Shown in pieces: positions 7,101 to 13,444 of a stretch of 21,252 nt of DNA. The notes under the pieces were generated by a model, which did no database searches, was not told where the DNA came from, and saw nothing but the letters and a program-made list of their open reading frames with translations. The position numbers and the translations under genes were made by a program. How positions within the stretch are numbered: position 1 is the stretch's first letter; every line of letters starts with the position of its first letter. Where the stretch lies: assembly GCA_034096865.1 (NCBI GenBank), contig JAWQFJ010008287.1, positions 7,501 to 28,752 of the forward strand. Reading direction: 5' to 3'. The DNA comes from Theodoxus fluviatilis. Lineage: Eukaryota; Mollusca; Gastropoda; Cycloneritida; Neritidae.

Positions 7101-8159
7101 ATTAGTGACTGAAGAAGGAATTTCCCTTATTTATTTTTTTTCACTGTTTGGCTGGGGGTCGAGCCACCTTCCACCTACCCCAACTGTGACAGTCATCATC
7201 TACATCGTGAGGATACTCTAAGTCCGACTTAGGATCGTTGCGGTGCTTGATCCCCTCAAAAACATCCGAAAAGTGTCTCGAGGATGTGGTAGGCCCTGCT
7301 ATAGTTTCGTTTGACATCCTCACTCAAAACATCAATCAAAATGCGACGAAAATCGGCTACAGAACAATGTAAACACAGTCGTCCTAAATGCGCTGCCACA
7401 TGTACGTAGGCCAAGTGCTCATCTGTCACGTGACCAAAGGGCGTTTATCTGCTCTTTACCATTGAAGAGTTAGAAGCCAGTTAATTCCCCTTTGACCACA
7501 GGTCGCAGAAATGGGCCTTCAAGGGTGTGCTAGGCAGTCACAGAAATGCGCCTCTTGGGCTGAAAGGGAAATCAAAATGTTAATTTTGCTGTATGTAGTT
7601 TTTGAGCTGTACATTTTTGAAAAAGATAGAAAATTACGCGTTATGGTGGCCATTCTGAAAAATTAACAAATGACCCACTTTTTTATTCCATTGAGCAAAA
7701 GTGGTTTTCACTTCTTTTCATGTATGTCTTTGAATTGCCATGCATGAAAGTTTGAAAACTCATTGCAGTAAAAATATTCTCTTTTTTACCCATGTCTCCT
7801 CTTAAAAAGAGAATAAGGAAATTGAGACTTGACTTGCTCTTAATCTAACAAGCTCTCGTGATTCTCATAATTGTTGGCTTTACTTTGCCTATGAAGGCTA
7901 AAAGGCTGTAAAGGCCCATTCATTCATGCATTCATTCATTCATTCATTCATTCATTCATTCATTCATTCATTCATTCATTCATTCATTCATTCATTCATT
8001 CATTCATTCATGCATACACATTCATTCATGCATTATTCATTCATTCATCCTTCATCCATTCATTCATTCTCTCTGCAGGTGTTGACAGGAGATCTGGGAG
8101 GATCCAGCACTTGTTCACAGTTTACGGAGGAAATCTGCAGGAAAGTGACCAGTCGCTAA
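1047..8159 (+). CDS. IDH3A: Isocitrate dehydrogenase [NAD] subunit alpha, mitochondrial (C-terminal 205 residues, six exons)
   Basis: This is the catalytic alpha subunit of the mitochondrial NAD-dependent isocitrate dehydrogenase, which oxidatively decarboxylates isocitrate to 2-oxoglutarate in the TCA cycle. Six exons join without a frame error: 1047-1180, 1681-1783, 2971-3035, 3543-3624, 4872-5024 and 8079-8159 (TAA at 8157-8159), 618 nt in all. All introns are GT-AG. Visible family landmarks are [13 protein letters not shown]; the catalytic lysine in [10 protein letters not shown]; the metal-binding aspartates in YLDTVCLN and [19 protein letters not shown]; and the nucleotide-binding loop HGTAPDIAG followed by [17 protein letters not shown]. 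Human IDH3A is 366 residues, so about 160 N-terminal residues, including the targeting peptide, lie upstream of the window. Compared with the family as I remember it, one residue is missing between GNIG and AIFES. Identification is very secure; choice of alpha over beta/gamma rests on these near-identical alpha motifs. Confidence 0.97.
1343..1368. repeat. (CA)n microsatellite in an IDH3A intron
   Basis: A short CACACA run with one CG interruption lies in the 500-bp intron 1181-1680. Nothing else recognisable was seen in that intron. Confidence 0.8.
1681..1783 (+). CDS. IDH3A: IDH3A coding exon b
   Basis: The acceptor TTTTGTAG ends at 1680 and the donor GTAAGC starts at 1784. The 103-nt exon completes the split Met codon and encodes [17 protein letters not shown] through YLDTVCLN. 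The aspartate of YLDT is a metal/substrate-site residue in this family. Confidence 0.97.
1824..1850. repeat. Run of 27 consecutive G
   Basis: An uninterrupted G homopolymer lies 40 bases after the donor of exon b. A tract this long can form G-quadruplex structure and is prone to sequencing length error, so the count may be inexact. Confidence 0.95.
2180..2401 (-). pseudogene. THAP-type zinc-finger N-terminal fragment
   Basis: The frame reads leftward from an ATG at 2401. The peptide begins [11 protein letters not shown] and continues [19 protein letters not shown]. This matches the first half of a THAP DNA-binding domain: the zinc-ligand pair C-x(4)-C near the N-terminus, then a phenylalanine-proline step and the PELxxKW block. 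The second half, with the C-x2-H ligands and the AVPTIF-like box, is not found in the remaining frame, which ends at 2180. THAP domains occur in P-element/THAP9-type transposases and in host regulators. Here the fragment sits antisense in the 1187-bp IDH3A intron. It could be a decayed transposon start or the first exon of a nested gene; no second exon was found. Confidence 0.55.
2571..2739. repeat. 40-bp tandem minisatellite, about 4.2 units
   Basis: The motif CAGCAAGGGTTAATTGATAG starts units at 2571, 2611, 2651 and 2691, with a partial unit at 2731. The units differ by only one or two bases, so the expansion looks recent. It lies in an IDH3A intron and has no spacers, so it is not a CRISPR array. 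Confidence 0.95.
2781..2820. repeat. 15-bp tandem repeat, two units plus a partial
   Basis: TGGAATGAGACAGGG occurs at 2781-2795 and again at 2796-2810, followed by a partial unit. It is intronic, a short distance downstream of the 40-bp array. Confidence 0.85.
2971..3035 (+). CDS. IDH3A: IDH3A coding exon c
   Basis: The acceptor GATTGCAG ends at 2970 and the donor GTGAGA starts at 3036. The 65-nt exon encodes [21 protein letters not shown] and the first two bases of the next Ser codon. The aspartate in YGDILSD binds the divalent metal in this family. The 507-bp intron after it (3036-3542) shows no recognisable element. Confidence 0.96.
3543..3624 (+). CDS. IDH3A: IDH3A coding exon d
   Basis: The acceptor TTTGCAG ends at 3542 and the donor GTAAGT starts at 3625. 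The 82-nt exon completes the split Ser and encodes [19 protein letters not shown], then QSGAIFES. Vertebrate and fly orthologues, as I recall them, have one more residue between GNIG and IFES. The loss of one codon does not disturb the frame. Confidence 0.96.
4020..4871 (+). repeat. ~76-bp minisatellite made of copies of the exon e splice-acceptor region
   Basis: The acceptor-like motif (ATGACAGGTG or variants) recurs at 4065, 4135, 4212, 4341, 4416, 4492, 4568, 4645, 4721 and 4793. The true exon e acceptor (ACGACAGGTG) follows at 4865 in the same register. Units 4341-4720 are nearly identical (75-77 bp); the flanking ones are degenerate. Each unit also contains CAAGGGTCTGGTAACATCA, with a weak donor-like GGTAAC. 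The motif after the pseudo-acceptor, GCATGGGATGGCTTCAAGCC at 4221-4240, resembles the first bases of exon e (GCATGGGACGGCTCCAGACA). The duplicated unit therefore appears to span the intron-exon junction. Confidence 0.9.
4872..5024 (+). CDS. IDH3A: IDH3A coding exon e
   Basis: The acceptor TACGACAG ends at 4871 and the donor GTGAGT starts at 5025. The 153-nt, 51-codon exon begins [20 protein letters not shown] and ends ALEVIREGK. It carries the adenine-nucleotide-binding HGTAPDIAG loop. The acceptor has a weak polypyrimidine tract because the preceding bases are the last unit of the 76-bp array. Confidence 0.97.
5340..5470. repeat. Possible fragment of a dispersed gastropod repeat
   Basis: The block GAACACCCCGCCATATAGGC (5416-5435) and the CAGCCACACTCCGTCTTCAG that follows it resemble a repeat I remember from gastropod genomic sequences. 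The match is from memory and unverified. The surrounding 5025-5838 part of the intron shows no gene, only small hairpins such as CCCCAACCCTTGGGG at 5250-5264. Confidence 0.25.
6033..6225. repeat. Diverged local duplication, copy 1
   Basis: The block contains TTGCAATAATT, ATGTACAGA, TCAAAGTTGAATA and AAGACTTGCCAAGG in this order, and the same landmarks recur in order at 6439-6610. Many substitutions and small indels separate the two copies, so the duplication is old. Confidence 0.7.
6439..6610. repeat. Diverged local duplication, copy 2
   Basis: This is the second copy of the block at 6033-6225, about 400 bp further on, with the same landmarks in the same order. Both copies lie in the last IDH3A intron, between the candidate piggyBac-like left end and the solo LTR. 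Confidence 0.7.
6671..7191 (+). mobile_element. Solo LTR of an LTR retrotransposon (521 bp)
   Basis: The element begins TGTCAC and ends GTGACA, a perfect 6-bp inverted terminal repeat of the TG...CA type. It is flanked by identical 5-bp direct repeats GTCAT at 6666-6670 and 7192-7196, as expected for integrase-mediated insertion. A TATAAATA box at 6868-6875 on the plus strand suggests the U3-R boundary and a plus orientation. No gag, pol, primer-binding site or second LTR is present, so it is a solo LTR left by LTR-LTR recombination. A 5-bp duplication and the TGTCACGAC start suit a Ty3/gypsy-type element, but the family cannot be fixed from an LTR alone. Confidence 0.85.
7197..7317 (-). pseudogene. 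Minus-strand ORF start interrupted by the solo LTR
   Basis: An ATG at 7317 opens a frame starting [20 protein letters not shown] and leading into an acidic stretch ending HDVDDD where the LTR begins. On the far side of the LTR, counting the target duplication once, the same frame continues for about 14 codons from 6665 leftward before a stop. The LTR therefore split a pre-existing open frame. The product is not recognised. An acidic N-terminus would suit a DNA transposase or a first exon. The upstream DNA (7318-7440) is richer in CpG than its surroundings and holds the palindromic E-box at 7425. Confidence 0.4.
7425..7434. promoter_or_regulatory. GTCACGTGAC palindrome (E-box, CLEAR-like)
   Basis: This perfect 10-bp palindrome contains CACGTG and is identical to the CLEAR/TFEB consensus. 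It lies about 108 bp upstream of the minus-strand ATG at 7317. Presence is seen directly; activity is inference, and such a site could occur by chance. Confidence 0.3.
7501..7559. repeat. Pair of imperfect direct repeats, ~24 bp each
   Basis: GGTCGCAGAAATGGGCCTTC at 7501 and AGTCACAGAAATGCGCCTCT at 7536 are related and 35 bp apart. They may be subterminal repeats of the candidate DNA transposon that surrounds them. Confidence 0.5.
7917..8070. repeat. (ATTC)n tetranucleotide microsatellite
   Basis: About 110 bases of nearly pure CATT repeats are followed by a degenerate part that reaches within a few bases of the splice acceptor of the last IDH3A exon. It supplies most of the pyrimidine-rich sequence in front of CTCTCTGCAG. 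Confidence 0.97.
8079..8159 (+). CDS. IDH3A: IDH3A last coding exon f with stop
   Basis: The acceptor CTCTGCAG ends at 8078. The 81-nt exon encodes [20 protein letters not shown] and RKVTSR, then TAA at 8157-8159. The block [20 protein letters not shown] matches the conserved IDH3A C-terminus (human: [20 protein letters not shown]). Confidence 0.97.
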   Translation: MLTGDLGGSSTCSQFTEEICRKVTSR

Positions 8160-9295
8160 AGCTCTCCACTCGACTGGAGCTAATATCCGTACTTCCCTTT
8201 CGACAAATTTCACTTCACTTCTGCTTCTTTTTTCTTGTGTTGCTCATCCCTTTTGGTTGAGATTTTTGTACAGTTTTTGACTCCTTTGTAATGTTGTACT
8301 CATATGTGCTCAACATTTGGGAACAAAGCAGCCAGACTTCCAGTATAAGTTCTAACGTGTTTCCCATTGCCAAAGCCATTGGGGCAGTATCATAAATTTG
8401 AGCAGAATTCTTTGTGAAGTAATCTGACTTCTTTAGTGCAACTGAACAGTCATCACATTAAAAGTTAACAGTTTCCCAATTCTTTGCACCAATCTTCTGT
8501 ACTGCTTGAGTCTGGAGTACTTATGAGTGAGACATGGGATGGAGTAGTCCACCACTGAATGAGTGAGCTTAGATGTTCAATAGCAGACAATGTAATCAGC
8601 CTGTACATGATTGGCAATGCTGCCCAATAGTGGATTTGCCACTGTTAGAATATAGTGCTGCCCTCTGGTAACCTTGTTATATTGTCATGGTGATTCTTTA
8701 TGTAGACCTGGTGTTCCTGTTGTGATACTAATCCATGAATATTTTTATGTTATGCATGGTTTGAGAATGTTGGTACATTTCTAAAATGCTCCTAGAATCT
8801 CATAAAGAAGTTGCCATCGTCTGAAGAAACTCTTTTTGTTTTCTTTCTTTTTTTCTTTGTTTTTTTCTCTTTCAGAGTGATTTCTTCAGTGACATTGTTT
8901 GAAACTTCACGCATCAGGGTCGTCAGTCTGATATTTTTATTTGTTATGTATTGTTGACAAACCTAAGATTATTATCTGGTCTCAAATATGTTTATTCATG
9001 CAAGATTTTGAAGAAAGACGTCATTGTGATATTTTTTCATTTGGACTCATTGAAAAATTACTGCTATTGCAGTAAGTTGTAGAAAGTATGCTTGGATTAT
9101 TGGTCAAAAATGATTTTTTTTATTTTTTCAGACTTTTGAGAGTTGCTGCTGAGAATGTGTTGTTACCCTTTAAAGTCCAGAAATTCTCAGCAGAAATTTC
9201 ACTGAGCTTACCCTACAGCAGTTCATGATGCACCATTTTCTTTGTCAAAAAAGGAGAGGGAAAAAGAAAAACTGTGATTGATGTATGGATTGTAA

Positions 9296-9301
9296 AATAA
9301 A
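9296..9301 (+). terminator. Proximal polyadenylation signal AATAAA
   Basis: A canonical hexamer 1137 bases after the IDH3A stop codon. The sequence just downstream is A-rich and then T-rich, so it is a plausible but weaker site. Confidence 0.45.
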
Positions 9302-10323
9302 TTGAAAATACCCAAAGAAGTCAATTTTCTTTTACCTGCATTGAATTTATCATGAGGACAAAGGGTATGGATGGTTTACAATATGTTGATATTATTCATT
9401 ACCATTTTAGTTGAATTTCAAAATCAGTTGAAGCTTATACAGTTTTCTATTCATGGTTATTTCATCAGCACATCTCTTGATTTGGATTGGAGATCAGTTT
9501 GCTTTAAACATTGGCAAGAATTGTAGTTAAATGTGTTTTCCTTCTTATTTTTATTTAGTTCAGAGCATGATGTGTAGACTACACAGGATGAAGTGAAAGT
9601 ATTATGTTGAACAAACTAAATTGTATCCAGATAGTTATATTTACCAGTAGTCTTGGTGTACAAAAGACATTGCAGCTATTATGTTCCAGATTATGACACT
9701 CATTTGTTTGATTTAAGAAATCTTCAGCTCACAACTGCATATTTAGGTGCTATTGGTAATATTTATGAGGTTCATTTTTACTTCTTTCCTTCATTTACAG
9801 CTGCTAATATACAAGTTACAACTCAAGAGTAAAACATAAAGCTTACAGGTGAATCTTGTTGCAAATGTTTAAGAGAACTTTACGAAGAGTGCAATGTGAT
9901 TGTAATGTATGGGCATCAAGCGACGTGAAACCTCTGAAATATCATCTGTTGAGATCAGGATTACCCACACTGGTAACTTGTTGACAACGACTCAAATTTA
10001 CATGCAAATTATACACTGAAGAACAACAAAAAGATACTCCATCACTGTCTCAATGTGCGAATTTCCCCTTATCTCCATGCTGTAGAATTCCCTCAGTCCT
10101 TGCACACTTCCTTTGTTTGTTGTGGTTGTGTAGAACAGTCAGTTGTAGCATTGAGAAATGATTGATGAATGGTAGTTGTAGCATCAAAGTGAAGGTTTGA
10201 GTTTACCCCACTTACTAAAATGCCAGTCTGTTGTCAATGATTTAAATGTGAGATTATTCTATAGATTGGATTTTTTATACAGAAGTGTAGCATAATTAAT
10301 CATGCTTCTCAATTGACGTCCAA

Positions 10324-10329
10324 AATAAA
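10324..10329 (+). terminator. Distal polyadenylation signal AATAAA
   Basis: A canonical hexamer followed within ~25 bases by the GT-rich run GTTGTGTGTTTATGTTT (10333-10349). That is the usual arrangement of a strong cleavage and polyadenylation site. Confidence 0.6.
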
Positions 10330-10349
10330 GAAAATGTAAAGAGTTGTGT

Positions 10350-10710
10350 GTTTATGTTTAATTGATGCTTTGAATTTGCAATTCAATTCACATCCTGACA
10401 GGAATCACCTTGCATGCAATGAAATGATGGGTCATCCATAAGGAAAACTTTCTTTTTTTCTTTCTATTTTCTTTCATATGAGCTCGTATATTAAATTAAT
10501 TTTGTTCTCAGGTGTGTACATGGGGAATTTTATAGCTCAGTTTTATGCTCTGCAATGCAGTCTGGACCTCTCATGAACTGAAAATGACTCCCAAAAGGAA
10601 AAAAACAGAGGCCTGGTTAGAGTCGTTTTCCACATTGGAAGTACTCATCTTAAAGCCATTCATACTTATTCATGTCTTCCTTTTACCATAAACATGACCA
10701 TAACAGGGAG
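10350..10710. other. Non-coding, nothing recognised
   Basis: AT-rich sequence after the inferred end of IDH3A. I see no reading frame, repeat unit or transposon end here. Confidence 0.5.
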
Positions 10711-10866
10711 TTCTTCTTCTTCTTCTTCTTCTTCTTCTTCTTCTTCTTCTTCTTCTTCTTCTTCTTCTTCTTCTTCTTCTTCTTTCTTCTTCTTCTTTTC
10801 CTCCTCCTTTCTTCTTCGTTCTCCTTTTTTTCTCTCTCTTCCTCGTTTTCTTCCTTCTCCTTTTTA
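10711..10866. repeat. (TTC)n microsatellite grading into a polypyrimidine tract
   Basis: About 87 bases of TTC repeats (10711-10797) are followed by a mixed T/C tract ending TTTTTACAGG. The mirror-symmetric purine/pyrimidine sequence can form triplex (H-DNA). The long poly-Ser, poly-Phe and poly-Arg/Lys frames on both strands are artefacts. The end resembles a splice acceptor, but no recognisable exon follows. Confidence 0.95.
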
Positions 10867-10879
10867 CAGGGATCACATA

Positions 10880-11130
10880 AAAATAATACCGGAAACGCCC
10901 TTTGAATTGCTTGGAAACCCGCCTCGGTAGTCTCGGAAAGGTCACCATGAGTGATCAAAGGTCAAGGCTGTGGAAGGGCTAACTCGGCTAGCATTGGGCG
11001 CGTTTCTTAGGCCCAAAATCTCGAGAGAGAAAAATCGCGAGGGCTAGGCGTAGTCCGCATACGTTCCTCGCTCATAAGGACGCACTCGCTGTGAAGGCGG
11101 GAGGCCGAGGGAAGTCCGGAGCTCCCTCAA
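10880..11130. other. CpG-rich patch
   Basis: CpG dinucleotides are dense here (GGGCGCG, TCGCGAG, GCGTAGTCCG and similar), unlike the AT-rich surroundings. It could be a promoter-like island of an unseen gene or part of an unrecognised mobile element. I found no convincing reading frame. Confidence 0.4.
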
Positions 11131-11695
11131 TGCATTTCAATTTTCTTTTCAGTGCCGAGAGATTAATTCGGAATCATAAGCTTAGAAGCTCTTCTGTACA
11201 GTGAATTTGCTCTTCAAATTAGCTTCACTACTGTTTTCCCACAAAAGTTTATGTGTATTTGATGTGTGATAAGATGTGGGCACTGAAAAAGATTTTGCAG
11301 GTTTCCGTGTCAACAATGTGCCTTAGCTTTGACACTAGAAATAGAGTGATTGATTTTTTAATTATAAATATATCCCCCACCCCCACCCCCCCAATCCCCT
11401 TGTGCTTTCAGGCAGAAAGTGACTTTAGTGATACTGGGAACTTGGTGATTCACAGGTTCATTTCCTAGTTCTTCAACACTACTGAATGGACAGTTCTAGG
11501 TCAAGGCTTTGACCCCAGACTTTCAATCTTCATCTTGATTTATCTCGTTGTTTTGTACTGTTGTGGGACTGAAGTTTTAATGGACGCTTGCAGACTGCTT
11601 GAGCACTTTTAACGTATGTCCGACTTTTTAAAGCCCCACTAGTATTTGACAATAACTAATATGGTGAAATTATCTTTATTATTATTTTTTTTTTA
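11131..11695. other. Non-coding, with a C-rich tract
   Basis: No gene is recognised. A C-rich run with single A interruptions occupies about 11372-11400. The rest is AT-rich single-copy-looking sequence. Confidence 0.5.
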
Positions 11696-11696
11696 A

Positions 11697-11741
11697 TTCA
11701 TTCATTCATTTATTTATTTATTTATTTATTTATTTACTTAT
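11697..11741. repeat. (ATTC)n/(ATTT)n microsatellite
   Basis: Short ATTC repeats pass into about eight TTTA repeats. Non-coding. Confidence 0.95.
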
Positions 11742-11854
11742 CTCTTCCATGGGCCGCTTCATACTTTATCAACGTGCAAATCACCATTAGAAACCACCTA
11801 GGTTCTTTTCCATGTCCCACACAATAAACTACCTCTGTGAAGGGTCCCTAGTGA

Positions 11855-12195
11855 CTCTGGGATGGATGGATGGAGTTTAGGGACCTATCAGCCTTGTAGG
11901 CTATACAAGGCCACAACGTTAAAAAACACTCACTTCCACCAAGTTAGTAGAACTCTCCGCGACAGTGGAGTCTAGTACAATTCACCTAACTAGTGACATA
12001 AAATCTATTAAATCGAGTCCCACTGCCCATCAGCCAGCAAAGGCTGTGTAGAACCTTCAAACACGAAAAAGCATAAAGGGCGATTGGGCAAAATTTCACA
12101 TCTCCATTTCCCTTGTCACCGACAAAGCACTTAGAGATAGATGGATGAAGCCCAAGGGCTCATCCTTGAAGGCCAATCAAGGCTACAACATACTT
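11855..12195 (-). repeat. Two related retroelement 3' tails with hairpins
   Basis: Read on the minus strand, two segments end in short CATC/CTAT-type repeats preceded by a similar block. The first (11861-11915) contains a perfect 8-bp stem, GCCTTGTA/TACAAGGC with a 5-nt loop, at 11891-11911. The second (12137-12190) has a 6-bp CCTTGA/TCAAGG stem at 12164-12182. Hairpins before a tetranucleotide tail are typical of SINE or LINE 3' ends. The family is not identified. Confidence 0.4.
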
Positions 12196-12409
12196 TCACT
12201 GTATAAATATGTGCAATTAAAAGATTGCCTCAGATGAGGTAGGTGGAGAAATATCGAAAACAATGAAGACATAGTACAACTCATAGACGAGAATAATACT
12301 CAGAATATATCAAAAGTTATCGCAGCAAGAGGATTTTTTAAATGTCAGACAGACTGCTCGACCCACTCAGTAGATGAGCACGTCGAGGGCACTTCACCAT
12401 AGGTCAAAG
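12196..12409. other. Non-coding, nothing recognised
   Basis: No gene or repeat is recognised. Part of it may be the 5' UTR of the retrotransposon that follows, whose exact 5' end I could not fix. Confidence 0.4.
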
Positions 12410-12639
12410 GGTAGAGACCAGACACTCACTGGCCCTCCTGGTTGGGGGTTTGAATTGGGCTAACAACCCGACCCTGTAAAAACTAGCCTGTTACAGAAAC
12501 CGCAGCAACAGTATCCAAAAGCGACATGGTCGAGGGGGAGTCCTCCTTGGTAGAGCCTATGACGCGTTCCGGTGAAAGTTTCGGGAAGCCAATGCGCCGA
12601 CAACTCTCCTGACGACCAAAACCAAGACGTACCAGGATA

Positions 12640-13440
12640 GGGACCTGGAACATCATAACCCTGTATGAGACCGGACGAAGTGCACAAGTGTGCAGAGAGA
12701 TACATAGGTACAACCTGAAGATCCTTGGCCTCTGCGAAACTAGATGGACAGGGGTAGGACGCACAAGACTCACAAGTGGAGACACCATTATCTACTAGGA
12801 CAGAAAGAGAGCCAGCCACACACGCACGGAGTAGCGCTGCTGATGACACCCGAGGCAACACGAGCACTGCTGTCCTGGGAACCAGTGTCACCACGGATCC
12901 TCACTGCAACTGCAAGATTCAACTCGAAGGGCAGAAAAGTTATCATCCTGCAGTGCTACGCTCCTAAAAACACAGCAGATGTAGAAGGCAAAGAAAAAGT
13001 ATATGAGCAAATACAGGCAACTATGGACAAGACACCAAGGAGGGACTTGAGGATCCTCATGGAGACCTGAATGCCAAGGTGGGAACAGACAAGGAACTCA
13101 TCCTGGGCAGACATGGCACTGGAGAACAAAATGGAAATGGCGAACTCTTCACAGAGTTTTTGGTCATTGGAGGCACTCTATTCCCCCACAAGAAAATCCA
13201 CAGGACCACACGGTTTTCCCTTGATGGTAAGACCGAAAACCAGATCGACCATATCATCATTAGTAGAAAGTGGAGAAGAAGCCTGCATGACATGAGGGTG
13301 AAGCGCAGAGCGGGCGTGGCATCGGACCACCATCTTGTTGTGGCAATTCTCAAGGTCAAGCTAAAAACTTACAAAGACCAGGCAGGAAGGCCATCACACA
13401 AGTTCAATGTACACAACTTGAAAAGAGAAGAAAAAGCAGA
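12640..13440 (+). pseudogene. AP-endonuclease (EEP) domain of the RTE-like element
   Basis: This domain nicks target DNA to start target-primed reverse transcription. The homology reads through three frames. It begins with TWNIITLYETGRSAQV and LKILGLCETRWTGVG (12643-12770) and meets a stop at Tyr-Tyr-TAG near 12796. It shifts frame to GVALLMTPEATRALLSWEP and IILQCYAPKN, ending at TGA 13068. It then shifts to NAKVGTDKELILGRHG, NQIDHIIISRKWRRSL and ASDHHLVVA (13079-13440). The catalytic glutamate (CETRW), the Asn-Ala-Lys strand and the terminal SDH of the exonuclease-endonuclease-phosphatase fold are all visible. At least two frameshifts and a stop show it is dead. Confidence 0.85.
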
Positions 13441-13444
13441 ATAA

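Larger units (their letters stand above)
5839..7918 (-). mobile_element. Candidate degenerate piggyBac-like DNA transposon
   Basis: At the left, TTAA (5839-5842) is followed by CCCTTACAGCCCTGGACATT, whose core CAGCCCTGGACATT is repeated at 5881-5894. Near the right, AGGCTGTAAAGG (7903-7914) matches the inverted left terminus at 10 of 12 positions and then runs into the (ATTC)n array, which may have erased the right TTAA. A short acidic minus-strand ORF begins at 7317, where a transposase N-terminus would be expected. TTAA targets and CCCT-type ends are typical of piggyBac elements. No DDD transposase core is recognisable, so this is a hypothesis from the ends and layout only. Confidence 0.25.
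8160..10345 (+). other. IDH3A: Probable 3' UTR of IDH3A
   Basis: The stretch is AT-rich and follows the stop codon without coding potential, transposon ends or clear splice sites. It has two good polyadenylation signals (9296 and 10324), so mRNAs with a ~1.15-kb or a ~2.2-kb 3' UTR are both possible. The extent is inferred from the signals. Confidence 0.6.

Noticed and set aside
10860..10927. Strong-looking splice acceptor followed by a short open frame (DHIKIIPETPFELL...)
   Set aside because: The pyrimidine tract is the tail of a microsatellite, the frame stops after about 20 codons, and no donor, partner exon or homology was found.
10670..10958. Poly-Ser, poly-Phe and Arg/Lys-rich ORFs
   Set aside because: They are the (TTC)n tract read in different frames.
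12438..12475. tRNA B-box-like GGGTTTGAATTGGG
   Set aside because: No matching A box, acceptor stem or cloverleaf; the position fits the leader of the RTE-like element.
12460..12894. Minus-strand 144-codon ORF
   Set aside because: It is antisense to the endonuclease domain of the RTE-like element, whose plus-strand homology is clear.
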